From contig CBDDEJ010000011.1 of assembly GCA_965226915.1 (NCBI GenBank), positions 901,009-965,008 of the forward strand: 64,000 bases of DNA. Reading direction: 5' to 3'. Positions within the stretch are counted from its first letter, which is position 1. The number at the start of each line of letters is the position of its first letter. A program made the translations under genes and the position numbers. Below, piece after piece: positions 45,838 to 55,496 of this stretch. This stretch comes from Io17-Chloro-G2 sp965226915. Its GTDB lineage: Bacteria; Chloroflexota; Dehalococcoidia; Lucifugimonadales; UBA3495. Below the pieces are notes generated by a model, which searched no databases, had not been told where the DNA came from, and was given only the letters and a program-made list of their open reading frames with translations.

Positions 45838-46839
45838 AAGCAAGAGTTGGAGCATTTGCTTTTTGCTTTCTCATCAGTTGAACCTCGGACCGAAGTTCTC
45901 TTGATGTCAAATAGCTTGTTTACTAAAATGGGTTCTCCTGTGAGGCGTTGGTTGGAAGACTTACCTTCGTCCGTAACCAAATTGCTTATCGCAGATGAGG
46001 TCCATAATCTCGGCGCAAAATCGTTTCGCGATAATTTGCCGTTGTTTTTTGACCTACGGATAGGTCTTTCCGCCACGCCGGTCCGTCAGTACGACCCAGA
46101 CGGCACTGATGAGCTGTTTGGTTTCTTCGTAGGACCTCCTAGGTACGAATTTTCGCTCAAGGATGCTATCCAAGCTGGATGTCTTGTTCCTTACAACTAT
46201 TATCTTCACCTCGTTGAATTTGAGCCGGATGAGATGGAGCGCTACGAAGATTTGACGGATCAACTGATAAGGGCCGGGTTTAAAGTTGATGACGAAGGCG
46301 GTACTGTTGGGATGTCTGACCGTGTCGCGAAGCTGCTGAGAGATCGTAGAGCTTTGGTAGAGCAGGCCAAGGGCAAGATAAGTTCGTTAGAATCTCAGTT
46401 AGAGATAATTGGCTCAGATCAAGTTAGACGAACATTGATTTATACCTCGGCTAAGCCTATGGTCGGCGATGGGCCCAAGCAGATTACCGCTGTCAACAGG
46501 GTATCGCAAAAACTGAACATTATTGCGCACCAGTACACGAGTGAAGAGACGGGTAAATCATACTCGCGAGGTATCCTTGAACGGTTCGCGTCTGGCGATT
46601 ATCAGGTCCTGACTGCTATGAAGGTTCTCGACGAAGGAGTCGATATCCCTGAGACTGACACGGCTTTCCTGCTTGCTAGTAGCACTGTGGAAAGGGAATG
46701 GGTTCAGCGCCGCGGTAGAATTCTTCGGCAAGCGCCAGGTAAGCTTGTTTGAGGTGGTACCCAAAAACTAGACAGGTGGCTAAGAGAGAGTCCAGCTCCT
46801 AAAATACCGGCAGCGGTTGCTGTTGGGGAGGAGAAGGAC

Positions 46840-47124
46840 ATGAGGCAGACGAGGAAGAAACACAGCCCAGCGTTCAAGGCCAAGGTGGCCCTGGCCGCTC
46901 TTCAAGGGGAAGAGACCATCGCCCAGTTGGCCAGCCGATTTGAGGTCCATCCCAGCCAGATTCACGCTTGGAAAAGGGCCCTGTTAGAAGGAGCTCCGGA
47001 GCTATTTGCCGACAACCATAAATCCCAGGAAAAGGCCAAAGAAGCTCAAATTGACCAACTCTACCGGCACATCGGCCAGCTGAAGGTGGAACGCGATTTT
47101 TTGTCGGAAAGGTCCGGTCTATGA
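46840..47124 (+). CDS. IS3 OrfA, copy 2
   Basis: 94 residues, same sequence as the OrfA of copy 1; HTH plus coiled coil. Confidence 0.88.
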   Translation: MRQTRKKHSPAFKAKVALAALQGEETIAQLASRFEVHPSQIHAWKRALLEGAPELFADNHKSQEKAKEAQIDQLYRHIGQLKVERDFLSERSGL

Positions 47125-48068
47125 ATCGCAGCCTGCGGCAGGCCATGATCGACCGAGGCCATAAGCAACTGTCCCTGGTCCGTCAGTGTACACTGCTGAA
47201 CATCAGCCGAGCCTCAGTGTACTACCGGCCAGTCTCGACCAGAGCAGAAGACCTGGAGTTGATGGCTCGGATGGACCGTCAGTATTTGAAGACGCCCTTC
47301 TACGGTTCCAGGAGGATGAAGGCCTGGCTGCTGGCAGAGGGCTACCTAGTGAGCCGAAGCAAGGTTCGAAGGCTGATGCGGTTGATGGGCCTGGAAGCCA
47401 TCTATCGGCGTCCCAACACTAGCAAGCCAGCTCCGGGACATCGGGTCTATCCCTACCTGCTGAAGGGAGTGGATGTTAATCGGGTCGACCAGGTCTGGGC
47501 GGCGGACATTACCTACATTCCCATGGCTCAGGGCTTCCTGTACCTGGTGGCCATCATGGACTGGCACAGCCGGCATGTGCTGGCCTGGAAGCTCTCCAAC
47601 ACCATGGACACGGACTTCTGTGTGACGGCGTTGGAGGCAGCATTGGGCAAGGGACGGCCGGAGGTCTTTAACACGGACCAGGGGGCACAGTTCACCAGTG
47701 ATGCCTTTACCCAGACGTTGCAGGAGCGGGGCATTCGGGTCAGCATGGATGGTAAAGGTAGGTACCTGGACAACATCTTTGTGGAGCGGTTGTGGCGGAG
47801 CATCAAGTATGAGGAGGTGTATGAGGAGGTGTATCTGAAGGCATACCAGACTGTCGCAGAAGCCCGAGTTGGGATCAACGCTTACCTGGAATTCTACAAC
47901 CGGCGGAGACCTCACCAGTCTTTGGGCTATCGAACCCCAGCACAGGTGTACCAAAAGGGCCAGGCAGAAAAGAGGGTAGCAGCTCAAGAACCAGGGCTGA
48001 CATCGGGCTTGGTGAAACCTAGCGTAGGGGCGGGAGACTCTCTTAATTTAGCCATCAGGCTGTCTTAA
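47121..48068 (+). CDS. IS3 OrfB transposase, copy 2
   Basis: 315 residues; DDE residues intact. Four extra residues (EEVY repeated) lie just after the catalytic Glu region, which may affect activity. Confidence 0.88.
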   Translation: MNRSLRQAMIDRGHKQLSLVRQCTLLNISRASVYYRPVSTRAEDLELMARMDRQYLKTPFYGSRRMKAWLLAEGYLVSRSKVRRLMRLMGLEAIYRRPNTSKPAPGHRVYPYLLKGVDVNRVDQVWAADITYIPMAQGFLYLVAIMDWHSRHVLAWKLSNTMDTDFCVTALEAALGKGRPEVFNTDQGAQFTSDAFTQTLQERGIRVSMDGKGRYLDNIFVERLWRSIKYEEVYEEVYLKAYQTVAEARVGINAYLEFYNRRRPHQSLGYRTPAQVYQKGQAEKRVAAQEPGLTSGLVKPSVGAGDSLNLAIRLS

Positions 48069-48269
48069 TCATTGGGTCCACCTTAGTTGCAGACTTGCAT
48101 GATTTTATAGTTATTCCTCAGGACCTTGACTCAGCGGCGTCAAAGTCTCTCCTCCGTTCCGAGTTGCGCCGGGCATCGGCATTTGCCGACGTTTCAGAGA
48201 ACGAATTCGACCCAGACGGTCCGAATGCTACCATTCGGTCGTTAGAAAATAACTTTAGAGGGTTGTAGC

Positions 48270-48485
48270 ATGCTAGGCTCTGTGAGTCCTGTCGTTGTGG
48301 CTGCACGGGAGGCTGTCCAAGACATTGCGGAACTGTATGACGGTTACCATGGCGATCTGGTTCGTGAGCTGGTCATCGCTCTGCAGATTTTAGATTCTCA
48401 ACCTGGTCAGTTAGCTCAACGAAGGTCTACTGAAGATCTGATAAAGAGATTTGCTGCCGAAGTTACTTTGAAACTTGGAGATTAG
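48270..48485 (+). CDS. Small protein between helicase and DndD-like ATPase
   Basis: 71 residues, start 1 bp after the helicase stop and stop 3 bp before the ATPase ATG, so clearly one operon. Helical (AAREAVQDIAELYDGYHGDL, then RELVIALQILD). Family not recognised. Confidence 0.55.
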   Translation: MLGSVSPVVVAAREAVQDIAELYDGYHGDLVRELVIALQILDSQPGQLAQRRSTEDLIKRFAAEVTLKLGD

Positions 48486-48488
48486 TCA

Positions 48489-48595
48489 ATGCGGTTGGAA
48501 AGCGCTCATATTAGTAATTTTAGGCTTCTTGAGGACATATCTCTGAATTTTTCAACCGAGTTCGCTAAGCCCTTGACTGTAATTCGCGCTGAAAA
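48489..48595 (+). pseudogene. DndD-like ATPase, N-terminal fragment
   Basis: 35 codons: MRLESAHISNFRLLEDISLN, then KPLTVIRAE, the first strand of SMC/Rad50/DndD ATPases just before Walker A. The frame runs into IS3 copy 3 at 48596. The C-terminal half of a similar ATPase is at 375-1553. Confidence 0.6.
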
Positions 48596-48646
48596 AGTCC
48601 AGCTCCTAAAATACCGGCAGCGGTTGCTGTTGGGGAGGAGAAGGAC

Positions 48647-48931
48647 ATGAGGCAGACGAGGAAGAAACACAGCCCAGCGTTCAAGGCCAAGGTGGCCCTG
48701 GCCGCTCTTCAAGGGGTAGAGACCATCGCCCAGTTGGCCAGCCGATTTGAGGTCCATCCCAGCCAGATTCACGCTTGGAAAAGGGCCCTGTTAGAAGGAG
48801 CTCCGGAGCTATTTGCCGACAACCATAAATCCCAGGAAAAGGCCAAAGAAGCTCAAATTGACCAACTCTACCGGCACATCGGCCAGCTGAAGGTGGAACG
48901 CGATTTTTTGTCGGAAAGGTCCGGTCTATGA
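48647..48931 (+). CDS. IS3 OrfA, copy 3
   Basis: 94 residues; one substitution relative to the other copies (GVETIAQL instead of GEETIAQL). Confidence 0.87.
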   Translation: MRQTRKKHSPAFKAKVALAALQGVETIAQLASRFEVHPSQIHAWKRALLEGAPELFADNHKSQEKAKEAQIDQLYRHIGQLKVERDFLSERSGL

Positions 48932-49863
48932 ATCGCAGCCTGCGGCAGGCCATGATCGACCGAGGCCATAAGCAACTGTCCCTGGTCCGTCAGTGTACAC
49001 TGCTGAACATCAGCCGAGCCTCAGTGTACTACCGGCCAGTCTCGACCAGAGCAGAAGACCTGGAGTTGATGGCTCGGATGGACCGTCAGTATTTGAAGAC
49101 GCCCTTCTACGGTTCCAGGAGGATGAAGGCCTGGCTGCTGGCAGAGGGCTACCTAGTGAGCCGAAGCAAGGTTCGAAGGCTGATGCGGTTGATGGGCCTG
49201 GAAGCCATCTATCGGCGTCCCAACACTAGCAAGCCAGCTCCGGGACATCGGGTCTATCCCTACCTGCTGAAGGGAGTGGATGTTAATCGGGTCGACCAGG
49301 TCTGGGCGGCGGACATTACCTACATTCCCATGGCTCAGGGCTTCCTGTACCTAGTGGCCATCATGGACTGGCACAGCCGGCATGTGCTGGCCTGGAAGCT
49401 CTCCAACACCATGGACACGGACTTCTGTGTGACGGCGTTGGAGGCAGCATTGGGCAAGGGACGGCCGGAGGTCTTTAACACGGACCAGGGGGCACAGTTC
49501 ACCAGTGATGCCTTTACCCAGACGTTGCAGGAGCGGGGCATTCGGGTCAGCATGGATGGTAAAGGTAGGTACCTGGACAACATCTTTGTGGAGCGGTTGT
49601 GGCGGAGCATCAAGTATGAGGAGGTGTATCTGAAGGCATACCAGACTGTCGCAGAAGCCCGAGTTGGGATCAACGCTTACCTGGAGTTCTACAACCGGCG
49701 GAGACCTCACCAGTCTTTGGGCTATCGAACCCCAGCACAGGTGTACCAAAAGGGCCAGGCAGAAAAGAGGGTAGCAGCTCAAGAACCAGGGCTGACATCG
49801 GGCTTGGTGAAACCTAGCGTAGGGGCGGGAGACTCTCTTAATTTAGCCCTCAGGCTGTCTTAA
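48928..49863 (+). CDS. IS3 OrfB transposase, copy 3
   Basis: 311 residues with intact DDE residues, nearly identical to copy 1. Confidence 0.88.
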   Translation: MNRSLRQAMIDRGHKQLSLVRQCTLLNISRASVYYRPVSTRAEDLELMARMDRQYLKTPFYGSRRMKAWLLAEGYLVSRSKVRRLMRLMGLEAIYRRPNTSKPAPGHRVYPYLLKGVDVNRVDQVWAADITYIPMAQGFLYLVAIMDWHSRHVLAWKLSNTMDTDFCVTALEAALGKGRPEVFNTDQGAQFTSDAFTQTLQERGIRVSMDGKGRYLDNIFVERLWRSIKYEEVYLKAYQTVAEARVGINAYLEFYNRRRPHQSLGYRTPAQVYQKGQAEKRVAAQEPGLTSGLVKPSVGAGDSLNLALRLS

Positions 49864-49880
49864 TCATTGGGTCCACCTTA

Positions 49881-50458
49881 GACCATTGCAGGGGGGGAGC
49901 GTGAGATTGTAGGAGAGAACTAACTCCATACCTCGCTGTAGGAGCATCAGGCTTTACCCCGCCGAGCACCATTTCTCCCCCAGTCTATCAGAACGTTTTT
50001 CGCCGCCAGTTATACGATTCCCGCCGCTTCTTTAGACCGCCGGTAGTTTTGCAATTTTCTCAACCCCGAGAAGCCCTCACGGGTCAAGGGCAGGACGAAC
50101 AAGCCCTAGAAACTCGGACGGAAACCCCGATTCTCCCCAAGTCGTCGTTTTCTAAGCGACGATTATCGATGTACAGTGGGTTCTTAAACCGTATTACAGA
50201 CACTATCATGCCACATAAGACTATAATACGTCTGTCTGGCGTAGCGCGAAACCCGGCCAATGGCTTTCCGGCCAGACCTCTAGACACGGGCCGCGGACCA
50301 ATCGTACCGGCCCAGGGCCGGGTCGGAAAATGAACGGTCGGAGTCGCGAGCATCCGAGCCTGAAGCTCTGGCAGAAGAAAGACCGTCTCATTGACCGGAA
50401 TAGATTACATTTACTATCATTGAGGAGCTAATCCTCAATTCGACACGGAGGTTTCATC
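49881..50458. other. Non-coding stretch holding miniature element B, copy 3
   Basis: Apart from the element at 50110-50279 no gene is supported. HsdM, expected upstream of HsdS, is not found here. Confidence 0.4.
50110..50279 (+). mobile_element. 170-bp miniature element B, copy 3
   Basis: Flanked by CTAG at 50106-50109 and 50280-50283. One base shorter than copies 1, 2 and 4. Confidence 0.88.
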
Positions 50459-50626
50459 ATGGCCAAAGGAGGATCCGGCGGTGGCAAGGGCCCAGGGAAA
50501 GGCGCGCTGACAGGCAAGGCCGCGGCACGAGTACAGGCGGCCGGAGCGAAGGCCAACGGCGGCCAGAACCCCAAGGGAGGTTTCGCAGCCCGCGCTCAGC
50601 GTGCTGCAGCCAAGAACGGTGGCTGA
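50459..50626 (+). CDS. Small basic Gly/Ala/Lys-rich protein with SMP (LEA-like) motif
   Basis: 55 residues with a strong ribosome site (CGGAGG, 8 bases before ATG). After a Gly/Lys-rich start (MAKGGSGGGKGPGKG) comes TGKAAARVQAAGAKANGGQN and PKGGFAARAQRAAAKNGG. This matches the seed-maturation-protein pattern (AaRiQsaeAk.gG.vpKGsFAaRaQsaAdkN) found in small bacterial stress proteins. Probably DNA- or water-stress related; role here unknown. Too short for many gene finders. Confidence 0.65.
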   Translation: MAKGGSGGGKGPGKGALTGKAAARVQAAGAKANGGQNPKGGFAARAQRAAAKNGG

Positions 50627-50730
50627 CACCAGGATTTCGGAAAACCAGCTTTTCGATATAGAGAGACGGCTCAGAGCCGTCTCTCTTCACATCCCGGGAA
50701 ACAGAGATACTCGGAAACGGCACCATGTGT

Positions 50731-51532
50731 TAGATTACAGACCGACCAACAAGATTCACGCCGACGAGCAGATCCGGCGTTACATCGCGGCCAAGGAGCG
50801 GCTCATCACCCTGCTGGAGGAGCATCGGCAGGACTGGTCCACCAGGCCGTCACGCGGGGCCTGGACCCCAGCGTCCGGCTCAAGCCCTCCGGAGTGGAGT
50901 GGTTAGGAAAGGTGCCGGAGCACTGGGAGATTCGGCGGGCCAAGTACCTTTACCGGGAAGCGGATGAACATTCCGAAACCGGTACCGAGCAACTCATGTC
51001 CGTATCCCATAAGACCGGAGTGACCCCGAGGAAGGAAAACGTAACAATGTTCCTCGCGGAGTCCAACATTGGCCATAAGCTGTGTCGACCGGGAGACATC
51101 GTGATCAACACCATGTGGGCATTCATGGCAGCACTCGGAGTAGCCCGCCAAGAAGGTTTGGTTAGCCCGTCCTATGGTGTCTACCGCCCGCACGGCGAGT
51201 CGCATCTAGACCATGACTACATGGACTCGTTAATCCGAACAGAAGCCTACCGAATGAATTATTTGGTTCGGTCTACCGGATAACCAGCTCGAGACTTCGG
51301 TTATACCCAGAATCCTTCTTGGGCATTCCCCTCGTGTACCCCCCCCAAGGTTGAGCAGGACGCCATTGCAGAACACATTGACGAAGTGACCACTTCGGTT
51401 GATGACGCTATTACACGGACCAGGAGCCAGATTGACCTCATGAACGAGTACCGGACCCGGCTCATCGCCGACGTGGTGACGGGGCAAGTGGACATGCGGG
51501 AAGCCGCGGCCCAGGTCCAAGAGACCCCCTGA
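50731..51532 (+). pseudogene. hsdS: Type I restriction specificity subunit HsdS, three frameshifts
   Basis: Pieces in order: central conserved helix IRRYIAAKERLITLLEEHRQ, then AVTRGLDPSVRLKPSGVEWL and GKVPEHWEIRRAKYLYREAD (second target-recognition domain), then LRLYPESFLGIPLVYPP and the second conserved helix IDEVTTSVDDAITRTRSQID to ADVVTGQVDMREAA. Frame breaks lie near 50832, 51280 and in a run of eight C (51339-51346). The first target-recognition domain is absent. HsdS sets the DNA sequence recognised by the type I complex. Confidence 0.75.
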
Positions 51533-51569
51533 GCAGGCAGCAGCCGCACCGAACTGAGGAACGAATAAC

Positions 51570-51842
51570 TTGCGATGGACCTGGGACTCGGAAAAAGACC
51601 GGGAAAACTTCCTCAAGCACGGCATTGACTTCGAGACCGCCCAGCTGGTATTCCAGGACTCCTACCGCACAACCCGAGAGGACCCCTACGCTTACGAACA
51701 ACGTTGGAGGACTACCGGGTGGGTAGGACCATCTGTCATAATAGCCATCCACACTTGGCCCCTGGAAAACCCAGGGAGAATCATCAGCGCACGGAAGGCC
51801 AACAGGACGGAGAGAAGACGCCACGAGGAGACAAATGGTTAA
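51570..51842 (+). CDS. brnT: BrnT-type toxin
   Basis: 90 residues: WDSEKDRENFLKHGIDFETA near the start and RIISARKANRTERRRHEE at the end, the BrnT signature. RelE-like ribonuclease toxin. Overlaps brnA by 8 bases. Lies between hsdS and hsdR, a common site for toxin-antitoxin cargo. Confidence 0.85.
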   Translation: MRWTWDSEKDRENFLKHGIDFETAQLVFQDSYRTTREDPYAYEQRWRTTGWVGPSVIIAIHTWPLENPGRIISARKANRTERRRHEETNG

Positions 51843-52143
51843 ATTGACCGAAGAGCAAAAGGCCATGCTCGAAGCCCTGGAGACCATGCCCGACGACCAG
51901 ATAGACTACTCGGATATCCCCGAGATGACTGATGAGGAATGGTCCAAGGCCAGAATGGGCATGCCTTACCAGCCCGCCTGGAAGGAATTCACCCTCCGGC
52001 TGGACCAGAACGTCGTAGACTGGTTCGAGGAGAACGCCGGGGACCTGAAGAAAGCCCACAAGGACATCAACCAGGCCCTGATGGACCACATGTGGCAGGT
52101 GAGATTCCCTGGACGAAAGCTGCCCGGGAAGGCCGCGGATTAG
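51835..52143 (+). CDS. brnA: BrnA-type antitoxin
   Basis: 102 residues: DDQIDYSDIPEMTDEEW, PYQPAWKEFTLRLDQNVVDW and INQALMDHMWQV, a BrnA-type ribbon-helix-helix end. Binds BrnT and represses the pair. Confidence 0.82.
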   Translation: MVKLTEEQKAMLEALETMPDDQIDYSDIPEMTDEEWSKARMGMPYQPAWKEFTLRLDQNVVDWFEENAGDLKKAHKDINQALMDHMWQVRFPGRKLPGKAAD

Positions 52144-53994
52144 AGCCGGATGCCCACCTCTCCAACAGTGATCTCCCCAGGGAGGCAATATGCCCACCGA
52201 CACCAGCGAGAAGGGACTCGAGACCCGCACAATCAACCTGCTCCTGGAGTCCGGCTGGCTCCCGGGAGATAACCAGGACTACCAGCCCGCGGCCAGCGTG
52301 GACCTTGGCCCAATTAGCTGCCTTCCTGCACGACACCCAGCCGGAGACCGCCCAGGCCCTCAACCTGGACTCCGACAACAACACCCGACGCCAGTTCCTG
52401 AACCGGCTCAAGAGCGAGGTCCAGAACCGGGGCATCATCGACGTCCTAAGAAAGGGCATCGAGCACGGTCAGCACTCCATACGCCTCTTCTACGGTACTC
52501 CCAGCCCAGGCAACGAGACAGCCGCCGAGCTCAACGCCAAAAACCGCTTCTCCGTGACCCGGCAGGTCCACTACAGCACGAGGAACCCGCAACTCTCCCT
52601 GGACCTGGTGCTCTTTATCAATGGCCTGCCCATCCTGACATTCGAGCTCAAGAACAACCTCACCAAGCAGACGGTGGAGGACTCGGTTGAGCAGTACCGA
52701 ACGTCCCGCGATCCCAAGGATGACCTCTTCCGCCCAGGGCGCTGCGCCGCCCACATGGCCGTCGACGAGAACCGGGTACGTTTCTGTACCGAACTCGCCG
52801 GCCTGAAGTCCGTATTCCTGCCCTTCGACCAGGGCCATGACGGGGGCGCCGGAAACCCGCCCAACCCCCAGGGCCTCAGGACCGATTACCTCTGGCAGGA
52901 AACCCTGACGCCGGAGAGTCTCACCGACATCATAGAGAACTACGCGCAGAAGGTTGGGAAGAAGCAGATCTGGCCCCGGTACCACCAACTGGAGTCGGTG
53001 CGCCAGCTTCTCCGCGACGTCTCGACCAAGGGCGCCGGAGAGCGATACCTCATTCAGCACTCAGCGGGCAGCGGGAAGTCCAACTCCATCGCCTGGCTAG
53101 CCCGCCAGCTCATCGGGCTCCAGACAGGCGCTCAGACCATCTTCGACTCCACGATCATCGTCACCGACCGCAGAGTGCTGGACAGCCAGATAAACGAGAC
53201 AGTCAGGCAGTTCACCCAGGTTAGTTCCACAGTGGGGCACGCAGAAAGCTCAGCGGACCTCCGAAGGCTCATCACCGAGGGCAAGGGGATCACCATCACG
53301 ACCGTCCAGAAGTTCCCCTTCATCGCCGAAGCCATGAGCCAGGAACACCTGGACCGGAAGTTCGCCATCATCATCGACGAGGCCCACTCCAGCCAGGGAG
53401 GCCGGACAGCGGCTGATATGCACGCGGCACTGGGAAGCCAGACCACAGAAGAAGAGGACGAGGACACCTTCGAGGACCAGATCAACCGGATCATCGAGAG
53501 CCGGAAGATGCTGGGTAACGCCAGCTACTTCGCCTTCACGGCCACCCCCAAGAACAAGACCCTGGAGCTCTTCGGCGAACCGTCTCCCCAGCCCGACGGC
53601 ACCGTGAGACACCTGCCCTTCCACATCTACTCCATGAAGCAGGCCATCCAGGAAGGGTTCATCCTGGACGTCCTTGAGAACTACACGAGCATCCGGAGCT
53701 ACTTCAACCTCGTCAAGAAGATCGACGGCGTGGACCGCGCCATCGACTACTACCTGGCCATGAGCGAGTACATCCAGGAGAAGGGACTGCCCTTCCGGGC
53801 CATCATCGCTTTCTCCGGAGAGAGGGACCACAACGGGACCCGGGTCAGCGAGCCATCCCTGAACGGGTTCCCCTCCGCCAAGATCCCGGAGATGATCCAG
53901 CAGGACCCCTACCGGATCCTCATCTGCGCCGACAAGTTTCAGACAGGCTATGACGAGCCCCTGCTCGGCGCCATGTACGTCGACAAGACCCTAG

Positions 53995-54165
53995 AAACTC
54001 GGACGGAAACCCCGATTGTCCCCAAGCCGTCGTTTTCTCAGCGACGATTGTCGATGTAACAGTGGGTCCTTGAACCATATTACAGATACTATCATGCCAC
54101 ATAAGACTATAATACGTCTGTCTGGCGTAGCGCGAAACCCGGCCAATGGCTTTCCGGCCAGACTT
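53995..54165 (+). mobile_element. 171-bp miniature element B, copy 4
   Basis: CTAG at 53991-53994 and 54166-54169. Same relative order and orientation to element A as in the array at 10433-10752 read on the opposite strand. Confidence 0.88.
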
Positions 54166-54169
54166 CTAG

Positions 54170-54314
54170 TATTACAACGACGGATTAACTGACAAGGTGC
54201 TTCCTGCGAGGAAATTGAACCTGCCACAGCACCGCTGCGATCTTTCCACGATCACTGATTCGTAGCTGGACAAGAACCGTCAGCCGTCTTATTCGCCAAT
54301 CCGTCGTTGTAATA
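54170..54314 (+). mobile_element. 145-bp miniature element A, copy 2
   Basis: CTAG at 54166-54169 and 54315-54318. Terminal inverted repeats TATTACAACGACGGATTA, IS701-like. The interior aligns with the reverse complement of copy 1 but is clearly diverged. Confidence 0.85.
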
Positions 54315-55496
54315 CTAGGGGGAATCAAGGCGGTCCAGACCCTCTCCAGACTGAACCGGCAGGCGCCCAACAAGGACAGGGTATTCGTGCTGGACTTCAT
54401 GAACAACCCCGACGCCATTCAGGCCGCCTTCGAGGACTACTACCAGACCACCATCCTCGCCGACGAGACCGACCCCAACAAGCTCCATGACCTCAAGGGC
54501 ACCCTGGACCAGCGCCAGGTCTACTCCTGGGAACGGGTCGACGCCTTTGTGGAAGCCTACCTGAACGGCGCAAACCGCGGCCAGCTCGACCCCGCCCTGG
54601 ACCTCTGCATGGAGGAGTACCTGAAGCTGGACGAGGACGGCCAGGTGGAGTTCAAGAGCTCGGCCAAGGCGTTCACAAGGCTCTACGCCTTCCTGTCCCA
54701 GGTGCTGCCCTACGGCAATGCCCATTGGGAGAAGCTCTCGATATTCCTGAACTTCCTGATCGACAAGCTGCCGGCCCCGGTGGAGCCGGACCTCTCCCGG
54801 GGAGTGCTGGAAGCCGTGGACATGGACAGCTACCGGATGGAGCGGAAAGCGGCCCAGAGCATCAGCCTGGCCGAGGAGGACGCCGAGATAAACCCAGTCC
54901 TCCCGGGAGCTGGCGGAGGAGCCCATGAGGCGGAGATGGACCGGCTCTCCAACATCATCGCGGAGTTCAACAAGACCTGGGGCGGGAACTTCTCGGAACC
55001 CGAGCGGGTCGCGGAGATCCTCAACCGGATGCCCAAGCAGGTGCTGGAGGACGAGGCCTACCGGAACGCGAAGATGAACTCTGACCGGCAGAACGCCCAG
55101 ATCGAACACGACTCGGCAGTGAGGCGGCTGGTCACCGCGATGGTGAGGTGCCAGACGGAGCTCTACAAGGCCTACACCGGGGATGCAGACTTCCGGGAAT
55201 GGCTCAACGGGGAGATGTTCCGGGTGACATACCGGGATCGGGACAAAGAGCGAAGTTGAATCAAGTTTCCCCCAGAAGGAAGTTACCGTTCCCAGACACA
55301 TTCTCAACCCTAACCAGAAGAGCGCGACAAATTTACCCGTGAGGCGGTAACACCTACACGGGACCGGCCCTCAACAAGGGCTGGACAGTTCATCGCAACC
55401 CGGAAAATAACCGGGCAACCCCTAAGATAACCGATCGAGCATCGGTATTATCCAACTGATGGGAAACTGCCCAATCTGAGGAGTAGAACTACTACC

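Larger units (their letters stand above)
46750..48085 (+). mobile_element. IS3-family element, copy 2
   Basis: Flanked by GTT on both sides (3-bp duplication). 1336 bp, 12 bp longer than copy 1 because of a tandem GAGGAGGTGTAT duplication in OrfB. Confidence 0.9.
45838..48268 (+). pseudogene. SF2 helicase of restriction type (Dnd-associated?), 5'-truncated and split by IS3
   Basis: The Walker A end is missing. Present are the DEAH-box variant KLLIADEVHNLGA, motif III GLSATPVRQY, the insert FFVGPPRYEFSLKDAIQAGC, motif V VLDEGVDIPETD and motif VI QRRGRILRQ. The IS at 46750-48085 interrupts after PGKLV with a 3-bp GTT duplication; the frame then resumes ADLHDFIVIPQDLDS to a stop at 48268. Helicases of this look are linked to phosphorothioation operons as the restriction component; here a 71-aa gene and a DndD-like start follow. 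Confidence 0.7.
48596..49880 (+). mobile_element. IS3-family element, copy 3, left end truncated
   Basis: Begins at AGTCCAGCTCC, lacking the outer 37 or so bases and the left inverted repeat, but the right end (GGTCCACCTTA) is present. Cannot transpose on its own as a normal unit. Confidence 0.85.
52190..55259 (+). pseudogene. hsdR: Type I restriction subunit HsdR, one frameshift, split by two miniature elements
   Basis: From MPTDTSEKGLETRTINLLLE. A one-base insertion near 52304 shifts the frame. The nuclease domain follows (SLDLVLFINGLPILTFELKN, D...ExK type), then helicase motifs: Walker A HSAGSGKSNSIAWLA, DEAH box IIIDEAHSSQGG, and AFTATPKNKTLELFG. At VDKTL the CTAG at 53991 holds elements B and A in tandem; the frame resumes GIKAVQTLSRLNRQAPNKDR after 54318 and runs to 55259. 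HsdR cuts and translocates DNA. Confidence 0.85.

Noticed and set aside
51939..54059. HsdR start at 51939 as given by the longest open frame
   Set aside because: The first 85 or so codons run antiparallel in frame to brnA. The real N-terminus (MPTDTSEKGLETRT) is in another frame from 52190, joined by a frameshift.
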